A DNA stretch of 64,000 nucleotides from Serratia ureilytica (lineage in GTDB: Bacteria; Pseudomonadota; Gammaproteobacteria; Enterobacterales; Enterobacteriaceae): the NCBI RefSeq assembly GCF_013375155.1, contig NZ_JABXOF010000005.1:124001-188000 (forward strand), read 5' to 3'. A model generated the notes under the pieces. That model searched no databases and had not been told where the DNA came from. It worked only from the letters and a program-made list of their open reading frames with translations. A program made the translations under genes and the position numbers. Below, in pieces: positions 50,545 to 59,622 of the stretch (its first letter is position 1; each line of letters starts with the position of its first letter).

Positions 50545-50970
50545 ATGCAGATAAGACCCTACCAAGAGACCGATCGCCCCTTCCTGCGCACGCTGTACCT
50601 GGCGTCGCGCAAGGCGGCGTTCGGCTGGCGCGATACCTCAAACTATCAGTTGGAAGATTTCGACGGCGCGACGCTGGGCGAAGCGATTTGGGTGGCGGAA
50701 GACGGCGGCGCGCTGCTGGGATTCGTCTCCGTCTACCGCGAAGATAACTTCATTCATAACCTGTATGTCGATCCCCATCAGCCGCCGCGCGGCGTCGGCA
50801 GTGCGCTGCTGCATGCGGCGCAATCCACCTTCACCGCCACCGGTTCGCTGAAATGCCTGGTGAAAAATGAAAAAGCGCTGGCGTTCTACCGCAAGCACGG
50901 CTGGCGCATCATCTCCACCGGCAACGACGGCGAAGAAGATTATTACCTGATGCACTCACCGGCCCGCTAG
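50545..50970 (+). CDS. GNAT acetyltransferase
   Basis: 141 residues. MQIRPYQETDRPFLRTLYLA is a typical GNAT start. The acetyl-CoA region is LYVDPHQPPRGVGSALLHAA (about residues 72-91), followed by NEKALAFYRKHGWRI. ATG 50545 has GGGAGA upstream; the open frame to 50509 is not needed. Substrate unknown. It overlaps the convergent MFS gene by four bases. Confidence 0.85.
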   Translation: MQIRPYQETDRPFLRTLYLASRKAAFGWRDTSNYQLEDFDGATLGEAIWVAEDGGALLGFVSVYREDNFIHNLYVDPHQPPRGVGSALLHAAQSTFTATGSLKCLVKNEKALAFYRKHGWRIISTGNDGEEDYYLMHSPAR

Positions 50971-52190
50971 CCCTTACCCGCCGCATCCGGCATCCCGCGC
51001 AGCGTCAGCCGCCAAAACAGCAATGCGCTCAGGCTGACGCCCGCCCCCAGCCAGCAGACGCCGCTCCAGCCCGCCCAGGCGTACACATGGGTGCCGGCAA
51101 AGGCGCCCAGCCCGCTGCCGACGGCGTAAAACAGCATGTAGCAGCCCACCAGCCGGCTGTGCGACTGCGGATGCGCGCGGAAGATCATGCTCTGGTTCAG
51201 CACGTGGATCGCCTGGCCCGCCAGATCCAGCAGCACGATGCCCGCCACCAGCCAAACCAGGTCGCTGCCGAGCAAATCGAGCGGCAGCCAGGCCAGCGTC
51301 AGCAGCAGCAGACACACGCCGCTGGCCGCCTGCCCCAACCCGCGATCCGCCAGATGCCCGGCGCGCACCGCCGCCAGTGCGCCCACCGCGCCGACCAGGC
51401 CGAACGCCCCGACCGCGGCATGGGTGAAGTTGAACGGCGCCTGGCTCAGCGGCAACACCAGCGAACTCCAAAAGAGGCTGAAAGCGCCAAACATCAGCAG
51501 CGCCAACATGCCGCGAATTTGCAGCGTGCGGTCATGCAGCAACAGGGTCAGCATTGAACGCAGCAGCTCGGGATAACTCAGCGTACTGGGAGCGGTGCGC
51601 GGCGCAGGCAGCAGGCGCAACAGGATCGGCAGCAATACCAGCGTCACTCCAGCAGAGAAGAAATACACCGTGCGCCAACCGCCAACGTCCGCCAGCGCGC
51701 CGGACAGGGTGCGCGCCAGCAGCAACCCCAGCACCACTCCGCCCTGCGCCGCACCGACTACCCGCCCGCGCTCCTGCGGCGCCGCCAGTGCCGCAGCGAA
51801 AGCGATCAGCCCCTGCGTCATGGCAGTGCCCAATAAGCCTACCAGCAACATCCCTACCAGCAGCCCGGATGCGCTGTGCGCCCAGCCCACCAATAGCAGC
51901 GCGCCAATCAGCCCCAGCTGCTGCCCCGCCAGCAACCGATGCCGGTTCAACCGATCCCCCAACGGCACCACCAACAGCAACGCCAGCGCGCAGCCCAACT
52001 GAGTCACGGAGATCACCATGCCGACCGCCGCCAGGCTGATGGAAAAATCATGGGCGATGGCGTCCAACAGCGGCTGCGCATAGTAAACGTTGGCCACGCT
52101 GAAGGCGCTGGCGGCGGCCAACAGCAGCACCAGGGGGGCCGGCAGGCGCCCCAGCACCGCACAGGGAGGATCCAACAGTTTGTCGCTCAT
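50967..52190 (-). CDS. MFS transporter, DHA1-like exporter
   Basis: 407 residues from ATG 52190 (GAGGTG upstream; the open frame to 52202 is shorter on evidence). Twelve spans are predicted. The first has ASAFSVANVYYAQPLLDAIA, motif A is VVPLGDRLNRHRLL, and the motif C-like segment is GGVVLGLLLARTLSGALADVGGWR. This fits small-molecule exporters of the YgaY/inner-membrane drug efflux type. The divergent HxlR gene is the likely regulator, with the GGTTT-N7-AAACC repeat (52206-52222) between them. Substrate unknown. Confidence 0.85.
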   Translation of the reverse strand: MSDKLLDPPCAVLGRLPAPLVLLLAAASAFSVANVYYAQPLLDAIAHDFSISLAAVGMVISVTQLGCALALLLVVPLGDRLNRHRLLAGQQLGLIGALLLVGWAHSASGLLVGMLLVGLLGTAMTQGLIAFAAALAAPQERGRVVGAAQGGVVLGLLLARTLSGALADVGGWRTVYFFSAGVTLVLLPILLRLLPAPRTAPSTLSYPELLRSMLTLLLHDRTLQIRGMLALLMFGAFSLFWSSLVLPLSQAPFNFTHAAVGAFGLVGAVGALAAVRAGHLADRGLGQAASGVCLLLLTLAWLPLDLLGSDLVWLVAGIVLLDLAGQAIHVLNQSMIFRAHPQSHSRLVGCYMLFYAVGSGLGAFAGTHVYAWAGWSGVCWLGAGVSLSALLFWRLTLRGMPDAAGKG

Positions 52191-52205
52191 TGCACACCTC
52201 AATCT

Positions 52206-52253
52206 GGTTTCATTATTAAACCCAATGAACTTTAGGTGCAGAGGTTTTATAAT
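52206..52253. promoter_or_regulatory. Divergent control region between MFS exporter and HxlR regulator
   Basis: The inverted repeat GGTTT-N7-AAACC (52206-52222) could be an operator. A perfect TATAAT (52248-52253) lies 33 bases before the HxlR start on the plus strand and is its likely -10. No clear -35 is seen. Confidence 0.45.
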
Positions 52254-52285
52254 GCAACCACAATATGCAGCTGGAGATAACCGTC

Positions 52286-52726
52286 GTGAAACGTAAAAGC
52301 CTGGAAGACGCGCCGTGCCCGGTGGCGCGCACGCTGGATGTGATTGGCGACTGGTGGTCGCTGCTGATCGTGCGCGACGCCTTCGACGGCGTCACCCGCT
52401 TCAGCGAATTTCAAAAAGGGCTGGGGATGGCGAAGAACATCCTTGCCACCCGGCTGCGCGCCCTGGTGACGCACGGCGTGCTGGAGATCGTGCCCGCCGC
52501 AGACGGCAGTGCCTATCAGGAGTATGTGCTGACCGAGAAAGGCCGCGCGCTATTTCCGGTGATCGTTGGCCTGCGCCAGTGGGGGGAAGATCATTTGTTC
52601 GCCGAAGGAGAGGCGCATTCAACGCTGGTGGAAAGCGACAGCGGCCGCCCCGTGCCGCGCCTGACGCCGATCGGCAACGCCGGGCAGACGCTCACCCCGC
52701 TTAACACCCGGGTGGTGAAGGTATGA
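52286..52726 (+). CDS. HxlR-family transcriptional regulator
   Basis: 146 residues from GTG 52286, with GGAG about nine bases upstream; ATG 52265 is in frame but lacks a ribosome-binding site. The winged helix is of the HxlR type: SLEDAPCPVARTLDVIGDWW, then RFSEFQKGLGMAKNILATRL and EYVLTEKGRALFPVIVGLRQW. The conserved cysteine (APCPV) is the redox or electrophile sensor in related regulators such as YodB and HypR. It is divergent from the MFS exporter and probably controls it. Confidence 0.88.
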   Translation: MKRKSLEDAPCPVARTLDVIGDWWSLLIVRDAFDGVTRFSEFQKGLGMAKNILATRLRALVTHGVLEIVPAADGSAYQEYVLTEKGRALFPVIVGLRQWGEDHLFAEGEAHSTLVESDSGRPVPRLTPIGNAGQTLTPLNTRVVKV

Positions 52727-52831
52727 AGAGTCTCAATAAGGCCTGCATCACCTTGCGCTATTGCATCTATTCTCGAACAGCTTCCGCAATCCCCTGCGGG
52801 TAATGTATAGTCCGCGTTTTACGGAGATCCC

Positions 52832-53701
52832 ATGCTGACTAACTCATCCATTCGTCTGAACAAATACATTAGCGAGAGCGGTATCTGCTCACGCCGCGAC
52901 GCCGATCGATACATCGAACAGGGCAACGTTTTCATCAACGGTAAACGCGCCACCGTTGGCGCCCAGGTATTTGCCGGCGATGTGGTGAAGGTTAACGGTC
53001 AGCTGATCGAACCGCGCAATGAAGAAGATCTGGTGCTGATCGCGCTGAACAAACCGGTCGGCATCGTCACCACCACCGAGGACGGCGAGCGCGACAACAT
53101 CACCGACTTCGTCAACCACAGCAAGCGCATCTTCCCGATCGGCCGCTTGGACAAGGATTCGCAGGGGCTGATCTTTCTGACCAACCACGGTGACCTGGTC
53201 AACAAGATCCTGCGCGCCGGCAACAATCACGAGAAAGAGTATCTGGTGACGGTCAACAAGCCAGTGACCGACGAGTTTATTCGCGGCATGGGCGCCGGCG
53301 TGCCGATGCTTGGCACGGTGACCAAAAAGTGCAAGGTGAAGAAAGAAGCGCCGTTCGTGTTCCGCATCACGCTGGTGCAGGGGCTAAACCGCCAAATCCG
53401 CCGCATGTGCGAACACTTCGGCTATGAGGTCACCAAACTGGAACGCACGCGCATCATGAACGTCAGCCTGAAAGGCTTGCCGCTGGGCGAATGGCGCGAT
53501 CTGACCGATGACGAGCTGATTGAGCTGTTCAAGCTGATTGAAGGCTCTTCGTCCGAGGCTAAACCGACGAAGAAAGCCCCGGCCAAATCTGCCCCGGCGA
53601 AAAAACCGAGCGCCGGCGGACCGAAAAGCGCCGATAAAACCGCTGCGCCGGCCGGCCGCAAACGCTTTACCCAGCCAGGACGCAAGAAAAAAGGGCGTTA
53701 A
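52832..53701 (+). CDS. rluF: 23S rRNA pseudouridine(2604) synthase RluF
   Basis: 289 residues. The S4 RNA-binding domain (residues 8-65, [20 protein letters not shown]) is followed by the RsuA-type synthase domain with catalytic Asp in [19 protein letters not shown] and the RNA-contact [20 protein letters not shown]. The C-terminal 50 residues are a Lys/Ala/Pro-rich tail ([17 protein letters not shown]), as in other RluF proteins. It modifies U2604 of 23S rRNA. ATG 52832 follows ACGGAG. Confidence 0.95.
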   Translation: MLTNSSIRLNKYISESGICSRRDADRYIEQGNVFINGKRATVGAQVFAGDVVKVNGQLIEPRNEEDLVLIALNKPVGIVTTTEDGERDNITDFVNHSKRIFPIGRLDKDSQGLIFLTNHGDLVNKILRAGNNHEKEYLVTVNKPVTDEFIRGMGAGVPMLGTVTKKCKVKKEAPFVFRITLVQGLNRQIRRMCEHFGYEVTKLERTRIMNVSLKGLPLGEWRDLTDDELIELFKLIEGSSSEAKPTKKAPAKSAPAKKPSAGGPKSADKTAAPAGRKRFTQPGRKKKGR

Positions 53702-53717
53702 CGCCCCTCCCTTTCGT

Positions 53718-53753
53718 CCTCGCTCAGCCCGCCGTTGCGCGGGCTTGGCGAGG
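53718..53753 (+). terminator. Long hairpin after rluF
   Basis: CCTCGC ... GCCCGC / GCGGGC ... GCGAGG form a stem of about 14 pairs with one or two mismatches, 17 bases after rluF. There is no T-run, so it may be a Rho-assisted or bidirectional 3' end. Confidence 0.5.
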
Positions 53754-53826
53754 GCGAAACCCTGACCACCACCTAGACGAGTCTGATTGAAAACGAGGAA
53801 AAATCAGGGGGTAAGAGTAAGAGTCA

Positions 53827-54279
53827 CTATTTTTTTAACAGCGTGGTCTTACCGTCAGGCTCTTGAGCAAAAGTCTTCCCATCCAGACTGATAAAAATCC
53901 TTTTATTAGCATCACCATTAATAATCATCGCTATATCCTTATAGATACATTTGTTCTTGGCATCGCCCTCGGCAAAACAATGATAGTCATCAACACTTCC
54001 ATCATTGCTACCCGTCGGAGCGGCAACATAGCCATCAAAATTCATTACGGCAACGGTAAAGTGACTCTCGTCTTTGATAATATGATATTTTTCCTGAAGT
54101 TTATCTTTATTATCATTCCACCAAGATATTTTACCTTCCGTGGTCAACGGAAGGTATTGAACATAAACAGCAGCACCATCAACCCGCACAACATTAGCCG
54201 GCCTGACAAGCACCCAAACCAACCAAAAAGCCGCTACGGCAACCAAAGAAAAGAACGCAACCTTTTTCTTGTTAAGCAT
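53827..54279 (-). CDS. DUF943 family protein
   Basis: 150 residues. ATG 54279 has AGGTG six bases upstream; GTG 54288 is in frame. The N-terminal span (VAFFSLVAVAAFWLVWVLV) anchors it, with the rest outside the cytoplasm. VDGAAVYVQYLPLTTEGKI and SWWNDNKDKLQEKYHI are the recognisable DUF943 core. Two cysteines (HCFAEG, NKCIYKD) may form a disulfide. It overlaps the DUF3289 gene by eight bases. The function is unknown. The AT-rich sequence contrasts with rluF beside it. Confidence 0.8.
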   Translation of the reverse strand: MLNKKKVAFFSLVAVAAFWLVWVLVRPANVVRVDGAAVYVQYLPLTTEGKISWWNDNKDKLQEKYHIIKDESHFTVAVMNFDGYVAAPTGSNDGSVDDYHCFAEGDAKNKCIYKDIAMIINGDANKRIFISLDGKTFAQEPDGKTTLLKK

Positions 54280-55075
54280 AGTTTTCACCTGTCACTATTA
54301 TCTTCGCGCCAAAGTTGGTGAAAAAGGGTCTAAACGCGAACTCTTTATACCTTTGAAGTACAAACCAAATCCTGAAAAAACCAATAGAATTAAACTTTAA
54401 CTTGCTAATATCTTCTTTATCCAATCCAAAATGATCCTGAGCTTTATAGCTAATCACGGCAGTATATCTATTACCTTGAAAAACCAAAGAATCAACACTG
54501 ATCTCTGTACTGTTGACCTCATGCACACTGACTCCCATTCCATTTATGCAGTCTTCCCAGCGGACATACTTTGGCAAACGGCTCTGTGATAACTGAAGAG
54601 CAAATGCCTCTTTATTCAGCCGATATGAGTTAAAGTCAAAGGTGTCGAGAACACTTTTAATTCGAATTAGCGTACTATTTTCTGATTTATCGCTCAGTAT
54701 CAGCCTTTTATAGGCTAAATCCATTTGAACATCTTGAAAGTCAGTTCCGTTATTGCCCTGCATGTGATTGAAGAGCTTAACTATCAAGCCTTGATAAACG
54801 CCAGTAAAAGAAAAGTATCTCGATGCAGCTCTCAGCTCATCAAAAAGCATGGCAACCGCCTTTTCTTTTCCTGCTGCCGGAATATTTCGCGTTGCCGGAT
54901 GATCATAGGGCGATTTATAAGTACTCCAATCGATAAACGTTGATACTTGCCCCAAGCGATACCGTTGCTTAAGTGTACGTTCATCCATATCGCCATATTG
55001 CATATCATCCGCAAAACAGTCGTTAAAAGGCTTCTTACTGGTGAAAATCGTTAACGGCCTTGTCAATTCACGCAT
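54272..55075 (-). CDS. DUF3289 family protein
   Basis: 267 residues. The family pattern is clear: TIFTSKKPFNDCFADDMQYG, DMDERTLKQRYRL, LILSDKSENSTLIRIKSVL, INGMGVSVHEVNSTEISV and FRIWFVLQRYKEFAFRPFFTN. It has no signal peptide. A stop codon lies just upstream in frame, so the start is at or near ATG 55075, although its ribosome-binding site is weak. DUF3289 genes often sit next to DUF943 genes in enterobacteria, sometimes near type VI secretion genes. A toxin or effector role is only a hypothesis. Confidence 0.8.
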   Translation of the reverse strand: MRELTRPLTIFTSKKPFNDCFADDMQYGDMDERTLKQRYRLGQVSTFIDWSTYKSPYDHPATRNIPAAGKEKAVAMLFDELRAASRYFSFTGVYQGLIVKLFNHMQGNNGTDFQDVQMDLAYKRLILSDKSENSTLIRIKSVLDTFDFNSYRLNKEAFALQLSQSRLPKYVRWEDCINGMGVSVHEVNSTEISVDSLVFQGNRYTAVISYKAQDHFGLDKEDISKLKFNSIGFFRIWFVLQRYKEFAFRPFFTNFGAKIIVTGENYA

Positions 55076-55200
55076 TGGAAAATCAGTCCCTTGCCCATAC
55101 CAAGAAGAGCATTAATCATACAGACAATCCCGCCCTGCTCATATCGGGAAATGTCTTAGCGCCCCCTTACGCAGGCTCACGGGAAACTTAATGCCCACCA

Positions 55201-55227
55201 TAAAAAAGGCCCGCATCAAGCGGGCCT
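55201..55227 (-). terminator. Terminator of the autotransporter gene
   Basis: On the minus strand AGGCCCGC / GCGGGCCT with a TTGAT loop and TTTTTTA, 30 bases after the stop. Confidence 0.9.
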
Positions 55228-55256
55228 GCAAGTACCAGAGAAGTCTAGAGGAAAAA

Positions 55257-58200
55257 TCAGAACGACCAGCGCAGGTTGGCGTTGACCGAATTGACGCGGG
55301 TATCGGCGCCGAATTGCCCCTGATAGCCAACATCCAACGTCGCAGCGCGCGACAGCTTCACGCTCACGCCGATATCGCCCACCATCACGTTGTCATCCAC
55401 GGCCTGGCCCTGAGTAACGAACGCGTCGCTGCCGGCAAACGCCATGCGCGATGAGGTGTTCTTATCGCCGTAGGCATGTTGCCAGCCGAGCGAGCCGTAA
55501 AGGCTGACGTTCTTCGGCAGTTCAGTCACGCCGCGCACCCCGAGCGTGGAGTAGAAGGTGTCCATCGTTTCATTGCGCACGCTCAGCGCCGCCGCGCCAC
55601 CCGACTCCTGGAAGCTGTCGGTATGCAGGCGGATGTAGCTCAGGTTGATGAACGGTTCGACGTTCATCTCCGGTTGGCCGAAACGGTAACCCGCTTCGGT
55701 GAACGCCAGCAGCGAGTTCGCGTCATAATCCGACTTCAGCCGATCCGAGAAGCCGCTGAAATCGACGTTGCGCTTGCCTTCAATCTTGTGCCAGGTGTAA
55801 CCCAGCGCGCCGCGCAGCGAGAACGCATCCTGTTGCCCGGCCGCATACAGGCCGAGGTGGTAGTTGTCGGTATCGGCCTTGGAGCGGCGGCTGTCGACGT
55901 CATAATCGCCGCGGCTGTAACCGAAGTAACCGCCGATGCGCACGTTATGGTCCGCCAGCTTGCGATCCGCCCCCAACAGGAAGCCGGTGGTGTTGCCATC
56001 CAGCTTGCCCACGTTGCCGTTGCCGCTGTTCCTGCCCCAGGAACTGAAGGTCTGGCCCCAGACGCCGCTGTTTTGCGCCTGCGCCGGTTGCACCAGCGAC
56101 ATCGCCAACGGCGGTATCGGCAGGCTGTCATTGTCGAACAGGCGCAGCATGCGCTGGTTCAGCACGTTGAACAGCTGGGTGCTGCCGGCGATCAGGTTAG
56201 ACTGCATCGACGGATAGACTTCGCCGGACAGCTGATTGAACGCCTCGCGCGCTTCCGGCGCGCTCAGCAGCAGCAGCGAGTTGTACAGCGCCAGTGAAGG
56301 ACCGCGCTGCGCCAGCGTAGAGAGCGCGCCGGCGGTATTCCACTGGTTGCCGCTCTCGGCCACCGTTTGGAAAATGCCCGGCTTGCCGCTGCCTGGATTC
56401 TCGCCCCCCGGATTTTCCCCGCCAGGGTTTTCTCCGCCCGGATTCTCGCCCCCTGGATTCTCACCGCCAGGGTTTTCTCCGCCCGGATTCTCACCACCTG
56501 GATTTTCCCCACCCGGATTCTCGCCGCCTGGGTTTTCACCGCCCGTGTCTTTCTGCGCGATAGTCAGATCCACGGCGTTGGCGCTGTGTTTTAACGCCAC
56601 ATCGAGGAAGGCGGACTTGGAGACCGCCGACGCGAACTGGCCGTCAATGCCGCCGTCCGAGGTCAGAATGCGGTAGCTTTGGCCGGTTTTATAGCTGGTT
56701 TGTGGATCCAGCGCCGTAACCTGCACCTTGGCCCGATCGCTGATGGTGGTTTTGCCCGCCACCAGCAGTTGATCGCTGCGGCCGTCGCCGGCGATATCGA
56801 CGTCATAGAATGATTCGCCGATAAAGTTCAGGTAGCGTTTCAGCGTCAGCGTGCCGATATTGCCGTCGCCGGGCGAGATATGGCCGCCGGACTGGATCTC
56901 GGTCTGGCCCAGCGTGCCGTTGCCGCCCAGCGTGCCGCCGGCCTTGATCGACGCGGCGCTGCTGTAGCCCAGCCCGTTATTGACGTCGGTGCCCGCCGTC
57001 GCGTTAAGGATCAGCGTGCCGCCGTTCTCGGCGCCGAGGGTTTGGATCTCGAAGATGTCGTCTTCTTTCTGGGTATTGATGTCGCTGGCGATGATGAGCT
57101 TGCCGCCGCGCGCGGTGACGTTCGCCTGCAGCTCAGAGAGATCGCCGTTCAGCGTCGTGTGCCCGGCGCTGTTGATCACCTCGCCTTCGCCGCTCATCTT
57201 GTTGCTGAAAACGTAATTGCCGTCGGTATGGTTAAAGTACACATAGCTGCGGAACAATCCGCCTCGCAGGGCGATCGCCGTCTGGGCATCGATAGTGCCT
57301 GCAGCGCCCGCCGCGCCGAGCGTCGGTTCGGTTAACCCGGTGCCGGTGTCCATATTGCCGCGGCTGCCGATAATCAGCGCGCCGCGGTTCGAGCCGGAAC
57401 CGGTCTTGCCCAGCACCACTTCGTTGCCGCCGGCGGAGAATGTCCCGCCGTCCATGACCGCCAACACGCCGTTGCCGTAATCGCCGACGTTGACGCTGCT
57501 GCCGCTGGTAAACCGTGAGCCGTTGCCGGCGATCGTCAGCTCGGCAGTTTTACGCGCGCCCGAGACGCCCGCCACCTGAATATTACCGACGTTGACCGCA
57601 GCGCCGTTCAGCACGTCCAGATCGCCGTAGAGCGTGAGCGCACGGCCGACGTTCCACTGGGAATTGTCCCCCTTGACCGTGGCTTTCGGGCTCAGCGTAT
57701 CGGTCTCACCCGGCCCGCTGCCATTGCCGATGCGTGCGTCAAAGGCAGTGTTCAGCACCGCGCCGTCTTCAATCGCCAGCGTGGAACGTGCCCCCAGATC
57801 GGTGCCGACGCTGAGAAAATTGCTGGTAACGCGAGAACCGGCGCCGGTGGCGATAAGGTGGCTGTCATAGCCACGGGTGGTGCCGACCACGATCTCTTTC
57901 GCGCTGGCCAGCGCACCGTCTTCAACCCGCAAAGTGCCCCGCCCCAGATTGAGGCCGCCGCGCAGCACGAACTGATCGTTCACCGCATTCAGCTCGGCGT
58001 TCGGCCCGCGGACCGTGACTACGCTGTCATGAATTTGGCCGTTGAACATCCGGCCGATATTGATGTTATAGGCGCTGATCTTGCCATTCTCGATCAGCAG
58101 GTTGCCGCTTTGGTTACGGCCGACGTAAACGTCCCCGGTGTAGGCCAATGATTCGGTAATTTTTGAGTCGCCGTCAAAAATGGCATCGTCTGCGCGAGCG

Positions 58201-58304
58201 ATATCGGCGGGCGCCAGCATCAACAGCGGCGCGGAAAATAGAGCGAGGTAAAGTTTGGAAAGCGGTGTTTTAACCGCTAAAGAATGCGATGTCGTGTCAT
58301 TCAC
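55257..58304 (-). CDS. Type Va autotransporter with GGENP-repeat linker
   Basis: 1015 residues. The signal peptide ends near DIARA-DD (about 38). The passenger (about 40-600) is built of short beta-helix repeats such as NLGRGTLRVEDGAL and VNVGDYGNGVLAVMDGGTFSAGG, which suits an adhesin. Ten exact GGENP pentapeptides follow (about 588-637). Then come an alpha-helical linker (ALSTLAQRGPSLALYNSLLLL) and a 12-strand beta-barrel (about 745-1015) starting SGVWGQTFSSWGRNSGNG and ending in the required Phe (NANLRWSF). It is displayed on the outer membrane. No protease or lipase motif is seen. AGGAG is not obvious at the start. Confidence 0.93.
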   Translation of the reverse strand: MNDTTSHSLAVKTPLSKLYLALFSAPLLMLAPADIARADDAIFDGDSKITESLAYTGDVYVGRNQSGNLLIENGKISAYNINIGRMFNGQIHDSVVTVRGPNAELNAVNDQFVLRGGLNLGRGTLRVEDGALASAKEIVVGTTRGYDSHLIATGAGSRVTSNFLSVGTDLGARSTLAIEDGAVLNTAFDARIGNGSGPGETDTLSPKATVKGDNSQWNVGRALTLYGDLDVLNGAAVNVGNIQVAGVSGARKTAELTIAGNGSRFTSGSSVNVGDYGNGVLAVMDGGTFSAGGNEVVLGKTGSGSNRGALIIGSRGNMDTGTGLTEPTLGAAGAAGTIDAQTAIALRGGLFRSYVYFNHTDGNYVFSNKMSGEGEVINSAGHTTLNGDLSELQANVTARGGKLIIASDINTQKEDDIFEIQTLGAENGGTLILNATAGTDVNNGLGYSSAASIKAGGTLGGNGTLGQTEIQSGGHISPGDGNIGTLTLKRYLNFIGESFYDVDIAGDGRSDQLLVAGKTTISDRAKVQVTALDPQTSYKTGQSYRILTSDGGIDGQFASAVSKSAFLDVALKHSANAVDLTIAQKDTGGENPGGENPGGENPGGENPGGENPGGENPGGENPGGENPGGENPGGENPGSGKPGIFQTVAESGNQWNTAGALSTLAQRGPSLALYNSLLLLSAPEAREAFNQLSGEVYPSMQSNLIAGSTQLFNVLNQRMLRLFDNDSLPIPPLAMSLVQPAQAQNSGVWGQTFSSWGRNSGNGNVGKLDGNTTGFLLGADRKLADHNVRIGGYFGYSRGDYDVDSRRSKADTDNYHLGLYAAGQQDAFSLRGALGYTWHKIEGKRNVDFSGFSDRLKSDYDANSLLAFTEAGYRFGQPEMNVEPFINLSYIRLHTDSFQESGGAAALSVRNETMDTFYSTLGVRGVTELPKNVSLYGSLGWQHAYGDKNTSSRMAFAGSDAFVTQGQAVDDNVMVGDIGVSVKLSRAATLDVGYQGQFGADTRVNSVNANLRWSF
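56394..56543 (-). repeat. Ten-copy 15-base tandem repeat encoding GGENP
   Basis: Ten consecutive 15-base units, each encoding Gly-Gly-Glu-Asn-Pro on the minus strand. The third bases vary between units (for example GGATTC, GGATTT and GGGTTT versions) while the peptide is invariant. This suggests that the protein sequence is under selection, although copy number could still change by slippage. Confidence 0.95.
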
Positions 58305-58499
58305 GGGCTATCTCCGTACTCGTTAGCGTGATGTCGCGGAATGTATTGTTATAAGAAAACTCAATGCGCTAGAGGAGGTATGAGGCGTTATTCCGCGCAC
58401 GCAGGTTTATTGATCGTCGAAGCAAAAGCTTATTGCCCCCCGGCGCTGGCGCTCCGACGATGGAAAACCAGGAAGCGGCAATACCGCCTCCAAAGCGAA
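58305..58499. other. Region upstream of the autotransporter
   Basis: 195 bases that should carry the autotransporter promoter. No strong promoter or operator can be named. A short plus-strand frame (58341-58559) runs into the antisense strand of the lipoprotein gene and is not credible. Confidence 0.4.
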
Positions 58500-58814
58500 T
58501 TATTTATGGGTGACTACCGGTGTACAGGTCGGCGCGCTCAGCGACGGCGAGGAGCCTAAAATTCCCGGCATCATCAGCGATGAACAATCGAAAATTCGGC
58601 CTTTTTCCGTGGTGGCGCGATAAGAAAGTTTTTGGCCGCCCAGCGCATCCGGCTGCGCGCCATTGACATTGGTCACGGTAATTTCGTCCGATGAACCCAG
58701 GCCCAGCATTTTAGCGGTTTCCGCCTGCAGCAGCGGAATGGCCTGATCGGTTTTCAGGGTGGAACAACCGGCTATCATCATCGTAACGGTTAAAGCGATA
58801 AGTGGTTTCTTCAT
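58500..58814 (-). CDS. Small putative lipoprotein
   Basis: 104 residues. The lipoprotein signal has a basic start (MKKP), a hydrophobic core (LIALTVTMMIA) and the lipobox IAGC with Cys17; the next residue is Ser, so sorting to the outer membrane is expected. The mature part is about 88 residues with a cysteine pair (FDCSSL, APTCTPV) and no known family. Ribosome-binding site AAGGAT lies upstream. It lies between the autotransporter and the two-component genes. Confidence 0.8.
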   Translation of the reverse strand: MKKPLIALTVTMMIAGCSTLKTDQAIPLLQAETAKMLGLGSSDEITVTNVNGAQPDALGGQKLSYRATTEKGRIFDCSSLMMPGILGSSPSLSAPTCTPVVTHK

Positions 58815-58908
58815 AAATTATCCTTTATAACCAATCAGTTAAAATTACCGATTGGCTTTATGTTTTCTCTTATCCAAATCCTCGAATAATATATTTCCCT
58901 TTCCTAAA

Positions 58909-58938
58909 CGAAAAAACCCTCCTAAAGTAGGGAGGGTT
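58909..58938 (-). terminator. Minus-strand terminator upstream of the lipoprotein gene
   Basis: AACCCTCC / GGAGGGTT with an eight-base loop is followed on the minus strand by TTTTTTCG. No gene lies directly before it on that strand, since the regulator gene at 58990 runs the other way. It could end an antisense or short RNA, or act as an attenuator in a long lipoprotein leader. Confidence 0.6.
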
Positions 58939-58989
58939 GATAATAACTCATCAGACCTATCTGATATTTGAAGGCGAAAGGAGAATCCT

Positions 58990-59622
58990 TTGGGGCAGGA
59001 TTATGCGTTGGTCGTTGATGACCATCCATTGGTAGCAAGCGGCATCGCTAATTTTCTCAGCACGCATTGCCGATTCAAACAGGCGCATGTGGTGACCACA
59101 GAAGAGAATTGCTACCGTCATATTAGGGAAAATGGCCCGCCGCGTTTACTGGTGATCGATTTTTGGCTCTCTTCCGGTACGGCGTTGAAATTACTCAAAG
59201 AAGTAAAGCAACTTTATCCTCAGGTGCGGATCTTGGTGGTTAGCGGCGACGAGAATAACGATATCTGGCAGAAAGTGCACACTGCCGGCGGGCATGGATT
59301 TGTATTAAAAAACGAACCTCCTGAATTATTCGCCAAGGCGGTCTTTGCGCTGAACGATAATCAGGAATGGTTTCCTGACGGGAATGAATTCGCCGTTAAA
59401 AGCAACCACGAGCATTTAAAAAAATTTAATTTAACCCCACGACAAATTGACGTATTAAATATGATGATGCGCGGCCTGCCCAATAAAAGGATCGCCGCGC
59501 AGCTGTCTATTTCCGAACCCACCGTCAAAGAACACATCAGCAATATTTTGAAAAAGATCGGCGTCAACAGCCGGGTCGAAGCCATTACGCTGTTGCACGG
59601 CAAACGGGAGCCGTCGCAATGA
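58990..59622 (+). CDS. NarL/FixJ-type response regulator
   Basis: 210 residues, starting at TTG 58990 with AAAGGAG seven bases upstream; no better start exists, since the frame must include ALVVDDHPLVASGI. The receiver has the acidic pair in VVDDHP, the phosphorylated Asp in LLVIDFWLSSG, Ser in ILVVSGDEN and Lys in FVLKNEPPE. The LuxR-type helix-turn-helix is LTPRQIDVLNMMMRGLPNKR and SISEPTVKEHISNIL. The partner kinase follows with an ATGA overlap. Targets are unknown. The microcin locus 1.9 kb downstream is one candidate. Confidence 0.9.
   Translation: MGQDYALVVDDHPLVASGIANFLSTHCRFKQAHVVTTEENCYRHIRENGPPRLLVIDFWLSSGTALKLLKEVKQLYPQVRILVVSGDENNDIWQKVHTAGGHGFVLKNEPPELFAKAVFALNDNQEWFPDGNEFAVKSNHEHLKKFNLTPRQIDVLNMMMRGLPNKRIAAQLSISEPTVKEHISNILKKIGVNSRVEAITLLHGKREPSQ

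Noticed and set aside
56394-56543. Regular repeat considered as a CRISPR array
   Set aside because: The 15-base units are contiguous, without spacers, and encode GGENP in frame.
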